The notes below the pieces were generated by a model. That model was not told the origin of the DNA and did no database searches. It worked only from the letters and a program-made list of their open reading frames with translations. Source: Natrinema limicola JCM 13563 (lineage in GTDB: Archaea; Halobacteriota; Halobacteria; Halobacteriales; Natrialbaceae). Taken from it: DNA of 51,251 nucleotides. Both the position numbers and the translations under genes were made by a program. Position 1 is the first letter of the stretch. Each line of letters starts with the position of its first letter. This document shows positions 46,473 through 51,251 of this stretch, piece by piece. The stretch is taken from NCBI RefSeq assembly GCF_000337475.1, contig NZ_AOIT01000029.1:84867-136117 (forward strand), read 5' to 3'.

Positions 46473-47251
46473 GATACCACCACCCCGTCATCGCGGCGCA
46501 CGTTCGTCCCGTAGGCGCGGTCGAGTGCGTCGCTGTCGGCGAACGCCACCGGGTCTCCGTCGAAGTAGAGTTCCCGATTGAGACAGATCACGCGCGAGGT
46601 GTGCTCGAGGACGGCCCCGATATCGTGTTCGACCAGCAGGATAGTCATCCCGTCGTCGTTGAGGTCCGTGAGCAGGTCGAAGAAGGCGTCGACGGACTCC
46701 GCGTCGACGCCGACCGTCGGTTCGTCGAGCACGAGCAGTTCGGCTTCGCTGGCGAGCGCACGAGCGATGTACGCGCGCTGGCGCTGGCCGCCGGACAGTT
46801 GCGTGATCTTCCGATCGGCGAGGTGGTCGATGCCGACGGTTCGAAGCGCCTGCCGGGCCCGGTCGCGGTCGTCGCTGGTGACGCGGCCGAAGCCCGCGTG
46901 GGGGAATCGGCCCATCAGGACGACCTCCGCGACGGTGATCGGCATTCGCTTGGTGTTTTCGGTGACGTCCTGAGCGACGTAGCCGACCTTCTCGCGCTCG
47001 GCGAACGCACGTGCGGGGTGGCCGAGCAGTTCGACCTGGCCCTCGTCGGGCTCGTGCAGCCCGAGTATCAGTCGCAACAACGTACTCTTTCCGGAGCCGT
47101 TGGGACCGATCATTCCGACGTACTCGCCGCGCTCGACGGTGAACGAGATGTCCTCGACGACTGGACTCGCCGTGTAGCCGAACGAGACGTCCTTAACGTC
47201 GACGATGTGGTCGGCACGATCCCTACGGACGTTGGATTGGGGTTGTGTCAT
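46469..47251 (-). CDS. znuC: Metal ABC transporter ATP-binding protein (ZnuC-like)
   Basis: 260 residues. Walker A GPNGSGKST (49-57), Q-loop near VAQDV, signature LSGGQRQRAYIARAL (152 on), Walker B LLVLDEP (172-178), and the H-loop EHD in LLVEHDIG. Energises metal uptake with the permease. It starts seven bases after the znuA stop. Confidence 0.93.
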   Translation of the reverse strand: MTQPQSNVRRDRADHIVDVKDVSFGYTASPVVEDISFTVERGEYVGMIGPNGSGKSTLLRLILGLHEPDEGQVELLGHPARAFAEREKVGYVAQDVTENTKRMPITVAEVVLMGRFPHAGFGRVTSDDRDRARQALRTVGIDHLADRKITQLSGGQRQRAYIARALASEAELLVLDEPTVGVDAESVDAFFDLLTDLNDDGMTILLVEHDIGAVLEHTSRVICLNRELYFDGDPVAFADSDALDRAYGTNVRRDDGVVVS

Positions 47252-47258
47252 GAGTGTC

Positions 47259-48308
47259 TCACGGCTCGAAGTTCCGCCCGTAGTCTTCGAAGGTTACGTC
47301 GTCAGGCGAGGCGGCGCCTGCGAGCAGACGGAACGTCGGCATATTGACGTTGCGTGCGATGTCGAAGTAGCCCCAGCCGCGCTCGACCCACGACTCGGCC
47401 GTCCCGGCATACGGCGTCACCGGATAGTACGCCTCGACGTCCGTCTGCTCGAGCAGCTGTTGAGCAGGTCGAATCGGTTCGAAGACAGCGGCACCGATAT
47501 ACTGGATGTCGTTGTCCGCGATTGTCCCCTGTGCGCGTTGCATATCCGCAGGGCGCACGTCGTCGTTGGCCGCAAGGTTGATGACGAGCGGTTCGATCGT
47601 TACGTCATAGCGCTCAGCCACGTACGCGAACGCGTTGTGTGCGGCCAAAAAGAGGACGTCACGCTCGGCCGCATCGAAAATCGCCTGCCACTCCTCGTCG
47701 AGTGTCTCGAGTTCCGACTTGACTTCGGCGGCGTGTTCGGTAAACGTGTCCTCGTGGTCCGGCGCGATTTCGGCCAGTCCGTGGGCGATGTTGTCGACCG
47801 ACGTCATGGCCAGTTCGGGGTCGAGCCAGAAGTGAGGGTCCTTCGCGTCCCCGACTGCCTCGTCGTCATCAAGGCTGTCAGCGAGGTCGATTAGTTCGTC
47901 GTCCATCCCCTCGCGGACGTTGATCAGATGTGTTTCCTGAGTTTCGTCTTGGAGGGTGTCGATCGCTCGATCGGCCCACGGCTGGAAGTCGGGGCCGACG
48001 TGGAGGAGCGCATCCGCGTCGGTGATATCCCGTTGGATCGATGGATCAGGGTCCCAGCCGTGGCCGTGCATTCCCGTGGGGACGAGGTTCTCGATCGAAA
48101 CGGGCGTCTCCGCAGCGATCTGTCTCGCGAAATCATAGAACGTAAAGAAGGATGCAACAGCGACGGGTCCGTCGTCACTGTCGTCCGAGTCGCCGAGACA
48201 GCCAGCCAGTCCAGCGACTGCGGTACCACCCACTGCCGATACGACGCGTCGACGCGACCAGCAATCGTTGCTGGAAGGGGAATCGTTCGTCATAGAGGGA
48301 GTTGACAT
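47259..48308 (-). CDS. znuA: Metal ABC transporter substrate-binding lipoprotein (ZnuA-like)
   Basis: 349 residues. N-terminus with a twin-arginine pair (SRRRVV) and lipobox LAGC, as usual for haloarchaeal lipoproteins. The metal-binding His ligands are in HGHGWDPDP, DPHFWLDPE and AAHNAFAY, with Asp near the C-terminus. It captures Zn2+ or Mn2+ outside the cell. Start could be 48308 or 48293; the operator at 48345-48358 lies right upstream, so the operon seems metal-repressed. Confidence 0.92.
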   Translation of the reverse strand: MSTPSMTNDSPSSNDCWSRRRVVSAVGGTAVAGLAGCLGDSDDSDDGPVAVASFFTFYDFARQIAAETPVSIENLVPTGMHGHGWDPDPSIQRDITDADALLHVGPDFQPWADRAIDTLQDETQETHLINVREGMDDELIDLADSLDDDEAVGDAKDPHFWLDPELAMTSVDNIAHGLAEIAPDHEDTFTEHAAEVKSELETLDEEWQAIFDAAERDVLFLAAHNAFAYVAERYDVTIEPLVINLAANDDVRPADMQRAQGTIADNDIQYIGAAVFEPIRPAQQLLEQTDVEAYYPVTPYAGTAESWVERGWGYFDIARNVNMPTFRLLAGAASPDDVTFEDYGRNFEP

Positions 48309-48344
48309 GGCAATACACATAGTTGTTTCTGTCTATCTAATAGA

Positions 48345-48358
48345 TTAGCCGCATCTAA
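48345..48358. promoter_or_regulatory. DtxR-like metalloregulator operator at znuA
   Basis: TTAGCCGCATCTAA has TTAG/CTAA arms around six bases, the half-site pattern known for DtxR/MntR/SirR-type metal-dependent repressors. It lies 37-50 bases before the znuA ATG, overlapping the predicted TATA/BRE region, so binding would block transcription. Confidence 0.65.
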
Positions 48359-48689
48359 ATCAGTGCTTGACGGTAGAGATAACGGGACGTGTTCGAACTT
48401 TTCTCTCTTGGCACTATCCAACAACGGTATTGAACGCAACGCAAAACAGATAGCTTCCGTCCGAAAACAGCGGAGAGATACGCGGATACAGGAGCTCAAT
48501 TGCCGGCTGACAGTTCCGGTGACTGACCACGCAAACACGGCGAAGAACCGTAACCACAGACCGGCTTCCGCTGTTTACCGGGGCTTTCCTGGCACGATCT
48601 GACCCGGTAACAGTAACCGTCAACGTCGTTGGTTCGGTTTCGTTGTCTGATCACCTCGCCCACGTCTTTTCTCTATACTAACTTAATAT

Positions 48690-48703
48690 TTAGCCCTATC
48701 TAA
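48690..48703. promoter_or_regulatory. Second DtxR-like operator, nearly identical
   Basis: TTAGCCCTATCTAA differs from the znuA-proximal site only in two central bases. It lies about 380 bases upstream of znuA and 124 bases past the end of the converging AhpD-like gene, in an AT-rich stretch. It could be a distal operator or control an unannotated transcript. Confidence 0.6.
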
Positions 48704-48826
48704 TATCTTTGTCTGGGTCGGATTACTGTCTCGAGCAGCAAACCTCCATTATCGAGTGATTCCCTCGAGAAACGGTACCAATGGATGGGAGTTCGTGCGC
48801 TCGTCCCAACCGACGATAGCAGTCAG

Positions 48827-49435
48827 TTACTCCCTGCCGAGCGTGTGGAACTCGTCGTTGGGTTGCATCTCTGCGAACATCGCCATCCGATTGCTGAGGT
48901 TGTAGAAGGCCGTCACCGCAGCGATGTCCCAGATCGCTTCCTCGCTGAACCCGGCCTCGCGTAGCGCCTCGAGATCCGCGGGTTCGACCTCGGCCGGGCG
49001 CTCGGTGAGTTTCACCGCGACGTCGAGCATCGTTCGGTGGGCTTCGCTGATGTCCGCGGTCCGGTAGTTCGCGACCAATTGATCTGCAAGCGTCGGGTCT
49101 TCGGCGTAGATGCGCACGAGCGCGCCGTGGGCAACGTTACAGTAGTAACAGTGGTTGACGCCGGAGACGGCGACGACGATCATCTCGATCTCCTCGCGCG
49201 CTAAGGCAGTGTCCTCGACGAGCGCGTCGTGATATTGGAAAAAGGCTCGGAAGTGGGAGGGTTTGTACGCGAACGCCGAGAACACGTTCGGGGTAAAGCC
49301 GGCGCGCTCGGTTTCCTCGGCGATCCGCTCCTGAAGGTCTTCGGGGAGGTCCTCGAACGACGGAACCGGGAACCGGTCCATCGCGTCGTCGTTGAGTTGC
49401 GGATCGGTGCCCGTCTCGGAATCTACATCGGTCAT
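48827..49435 (-). CDS. AhpD-like/carboxymuconolactone decarboxylase-family peroxidase-related protein
   Basis: 202 residues. The redox motif NHCYYCNVAHGAL (CxxC followed by His) is that of AhpD-like peroxidase-related enzymes, which use a thiol pair to reduce peroxides. Helix-rich with SEEAIWDIAAVTAFYNLSNRMA near the C-terminus. ATG at 49435; an in-frame GTG lies two codons upstream. Confidence 0.9.
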   Translation of the reverse strand: MTDVDSETGTDPQLNDDAMDRFPVPSFEDLPEDLQERIAEETERAGFTPNVFSAFAYKPSHFRAFFQYHDALVEDTALAREEIEMIVVAVSGVNHCYYCNVAHGALVRIYAEDPTLADQLVANYRTADISEAHRTMLDVAVKLTERPAEVEPADLEALREAGFSEEAIWDIAAVTAFYNLSNRMAMFAEMQPNDEFHTLGRE

Positions 49436-49480
49436 AGGCACCAGTTCACACGCATCGGTAATAACTCGCGGGTCCGATTC

Positions 49481-49897
49481 TCACCGCTTCCCGTCGACGA
49501 CGCCGCCGGCTTCGAGTGCCGCCTCGCGGACGGTGTCGGCATCTGGCACGGCGAGTAGATGCCCTGCGCACTCACAGTCTGAAGCGCCGAAGCCGTCGAC
49601 CGGTGTGCCCGGCAACTGCGCTGCCAGTTCGCACTCCCGATCGGCGTCCGGGAAGACGATCGCGGTCTCGAGGGTCGTTTCCGGCCGGCCGAGCAGGTAG
49701 TCGATGTGCCAGTGGCGGGTGTCGCGCTCGCCAGCAGCGAGTTCGCGGTGGCGCTCGACGCGACTGAAGCCGCCTGGACCGAACGCGCTGCCGACGTAGG
49801 CGTATGTGCCGGCATCGAACGTGTACTCGCCGAGTGCGCCGACAGCAAAACGCGTCGTTCGGGGAACGTCGATCACGAGAACGTACGTGCCGCTCAT
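49481..49897 (-). CDS. DUF123 (GIY-YIG-like) protein
   Basis: 138 residues. GTYVLVIDVPRTTRFAVGALGEYTFDAGTYAYVGSAFGPGGFSRVERH is the DUF123 form of the GIY-YIG fold (YVL... and YAYVGSA), with HWHIDYLLG and GFGASDCECAGHL. The family is related to endonuclease III-associated proteins and may be a nuclease. It lies alone. ATG at 49897. Confidence 0.82.
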   Translation of the reverse strand: MSGTYVLVIDVPRTTRFAVGALGEYTFDAGTYAYVGSAFGPGGFSRVERHRELAAGERDTRHWHIDYLLGRPETTLETAIVFPDADRECELAAQLPGTPVDGFGASDCECAGHLLAVPDADTVREAALEAGGVVDGKR

Positions 49898-50069
49898 ATG
49901 GAACGGTCGGGTAAGCGACGGAAAAACGGGCGCGATTTCGACTCGCACTGGCAGCGGCCACGGTGACAGGGGACGCTACCGAGACTGACACGGCTCGTCG
50001 TGGACCTGATCGTCGTCGGTGATCGCACCGTACTCGTGAACGTGACGGGGGCTGGCCCACCTCGAGCCA

Positions 50070-51074
50070 TCAGGGCCGGTCCGGCTGTGACAGCTCGGTC
50101 CCGACTTCGTACCCCTGCTGTGTGCTCCGTCCTGTGTTCGGACTGGCTGCGAACAGTCCACGAGCCGGTTCGTGATCGTACTGGATCCACTGGGGGAGAA
50201 ACTGGGCACCGATCAGCTTCCGAATGGCGAGCTGTTTGTGCCGGGTGTTCGGTGCTCGCTGCTCTGTCAGCCGCAGATCGACGATGCCGTCGAATACGTA
50301 CTCGGCCTCGGGAATGTCGTCTTCGTCTGCCGTCGACGCAGCGGCGACGATCGGGACGAACCGTGCCTTACAGACCGTCGCTCGGATCTCTTCGACGAAC
50401 TCGTGGACCTGCCGGTCCTGAAAGACCCGCTCGAGTTCATCCAGTGAGTCGATCGTGACGAGTCCGGTCTCGCTCATCTCGAGGTCGTCGAGCGCGCCGG
50501 TAAGACTGTGGGTCACCTCGCTGCGGTCGCTCGGATCGCGCACCTCGACGATCGCGTCCGCGGCCGCCTCGCCGAGGAACGTCGGCCACTCGGTGCGCTG
50601 GGCCCTGAACCCGTCTCGGTCGTCGAGCCGGTGGGTATAGCAGTCGATGATCCGCAGCCGATCGTTCTCGAGGGCCGGCAGAACGTTCCAGCCGTTCTGA
50701 TAAAAGCGCTCGAGCGTCGCCGTCGGCGGATTCGCGAGTGAGACGACAACGGCGGGTTCGCCGCGCTCTAAGGCACGCCAGACGAGTTCGATCCCGAGTT
50801 CGGCCCGGCTGGTCCCTTCGTCACCCGAGAGCAGGAGAAACGAGTCGGCGGGGATGCCGTTGGGGACGAGCGAGTCGATCGGCTCGACCCCCGTTACGAC
50901 CCGTTTGTAGGCCTGTGGGTCGGGTAGTGTCGTGTTGTCGTCGGCCTCACGGCAGGCAACCGAACAGTAGCGGCCGTCGTCGCTAGCGACGGGATCGCCG
51001 GGGATCGGATAGTGACAGTGGTCGCATTCGAGTGGATACTCCGCTGTGCGCTCCGGCCAATGCTGATCAGACAT
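50070..51074 (-). CDS. RAD55-like protein with zinc finger and degenerate P-loop
   Basis: 334 residues. An N-terminal zinc finger (C17, C20, C37, C41) is followed by a RecA/KaiC-like domain. The Walker A position reads LLLSGDEGTSRAE (81-92), lacking the usual GKT/S lysine, while the rest of the fold (VVVSLANPPTATLERFYQNGW, Walker B-like GLVTIDSLDELERV) is kept. It may bind nucleotide weakly or not at all. Similar haloarchaeal RAD55-family proteins are regulatory. ATG at 51074. Confidence 0.8.
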   Translation of the reverse strand: MSDQHWPERTAEYPLECDHCHYPIPGDPVASDDGRYCSVACREADDNTTLPDPQAYKRVVTGVEPIDSLVPNGIPADSFLLLSGDEGTSRAELGIELVWRALERGEPAVVVSLANPPTATLERFYQNGWNVLPALENDRLRIIDCYTHRLDDRDGFRAQRTEWPTFLGEAAADAIVEVRDPSDRSEVTHSLTGALDDLEMSETGLVTIDSLDELERVFQDRQVHEFVEEIRATVCKARFVPIVAAASTADEDDIPEAEYVFDGIVDLRLTEQRAPNTRHKQLAIRKLIGAQFLPQWIQYDHEPARGLFAASPNTGRSTQQGYEVGTELSQPDRP

Positions 51075-51251
51075 GTCGACGCGCTCTACCACAGTGGGGT
51101 CAAAAGAACCCTTCCCCGTTGGTCACTACACTAACCGATCGACAGTCATACTGTCGGACAGCAGTCAATACGAAGTCGGTCGCGGATTCGCGGCCGTCTC
51201 CACCGGTGACGGCCGCAGCAGCGCGACCGATCGTCACGTCGTTCTGTCCGG
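51075..51251. other. Window-end intergenic sequence with overlapping palindromes
   Basis: Upstream of the RAD55-like gene. CGACAGT-CAT-ACTGTCG (51140-51156) overlaps CTGTC-G-GACAG (51151-51161), so the two hairpins are mutually exclusive. The second core also occurs at 28486-28496. Could be an operator; no coding sequence identified before the window ends. Confidence 0.5.

Larger units (their letters stand above)
48309..48826. other. Intergenic region upstream of the metal transporter operon
   Basis: About 520 bases. Near the znuA end are the TTAG-N6-CTAA operator (48345-48358) and the overlapping TCTAT-CTA-ATAGA. A second, nearly identical operator lies at 48690-48703 in an AT-rich stretch (CTATACTAACTTAATAT) with no gene start beside it. 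Small frames in the middle lack protein-like composition. No other feature seen. Confidence 0.65.

Overview
The window is chromosomal DNA of an extremely halophilic archaeon, most likely a member of Natrialbaceae (Natrinema or Haloterrigena type). It is GC-rich, the predicted proteins are acidic (Asp/Glu-rich linkers, few Lys), and haloarchaea-restricted families occur throughout (LWR-salt protein, DUF5778, DUF5787, DUF5807, HTH-10 regulators, HFX_2341-type regulators). Many genes start close to a TATA box, as expected for leaderless transcripts. The genus is an inference; the haloarchaeal assignment is firm. I found no rRNA, tRNA, CRISPR array, IS transposase or prophage, so this is mainly core genome with small intergenic repeats.

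Layout. 1-5 kb: 5' end of valS, a 570-base spacer with two palindromic elements, a small zinc-finger-like protein, a CARF-like/winged-helix regulator, small unknowns, and a sodium:solute symporter with its DUF3311 partner. 5-11 kb: a membrane-tethered winged-helix protein, archaeal DnaG, a DUF92 membrane protein, and a cis-prenyltransferase (uppS) facing a catalytically degenerate paralog. 11-15 kb: DUF5778, then a tetrapyrrole operon (fused siroheme decarboxylase AhbAB, precorrin-2 dehydrogenase, HemA). 15-24 kb: HAD phosphatase, a three-gene operon of two regulator-like proteins and a PhaB-type reductase, LWR-salt protein, pterin dehydratase, HTH-10 regulator, DUF389 membrane protein, geranylgeranyl reductase, a degenerate nucleotidyltransferase and an MBL hydrolase. 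24-30 kb: DUF5787 (nuclease-like, cysteine-rich), then the operon aIF2-gamma, PIN protein, Rpo7, Spt4, dephospho-CoA kinase, and a large AAA ATPase facing it. 30-38 kb: three UspA proteins with a GNAT enzyme, a DHH phosphoesterase, a 7-TM protein, DUF5807, ribosomal protein S6e, small unknowns and a beta-CASP RNase. 38-51 kb: a lipoprotein, proS, gltB, a ZnuABC-type metal transporter with DtxR-like operators, an AhpD-like protein, a DUF123 GIY-YIG-like protein and a RAD55-like protein with a degenerate P-loop.

Functionally the window joins translation (ValRS, ProRS, aIF2-gamma, S6e), transcription (Rpo7, Spt4), replication or RNA decay (DnaG, DHH, beta-CASP), heme/siroheme and isoprenoid lipid synthesis, nitrogen assimilation (GltB) and metal uptake. 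The most unusual signals are non-coding: a roughly 80-90 bp palindromic repeat in four copies, two of which supply the stop codon of the neighbouring gene; a perfect nested inverted repeat upstream of valS; and paired TTAG-N6-CTAA operators at the metal-uptake operon. Among proteins, the degenerate UppS paralog, the membrane-tethered regulator, DUF5787 and the CARF-like regulator deserve a second look. I saw no clear multi-gene defence system.
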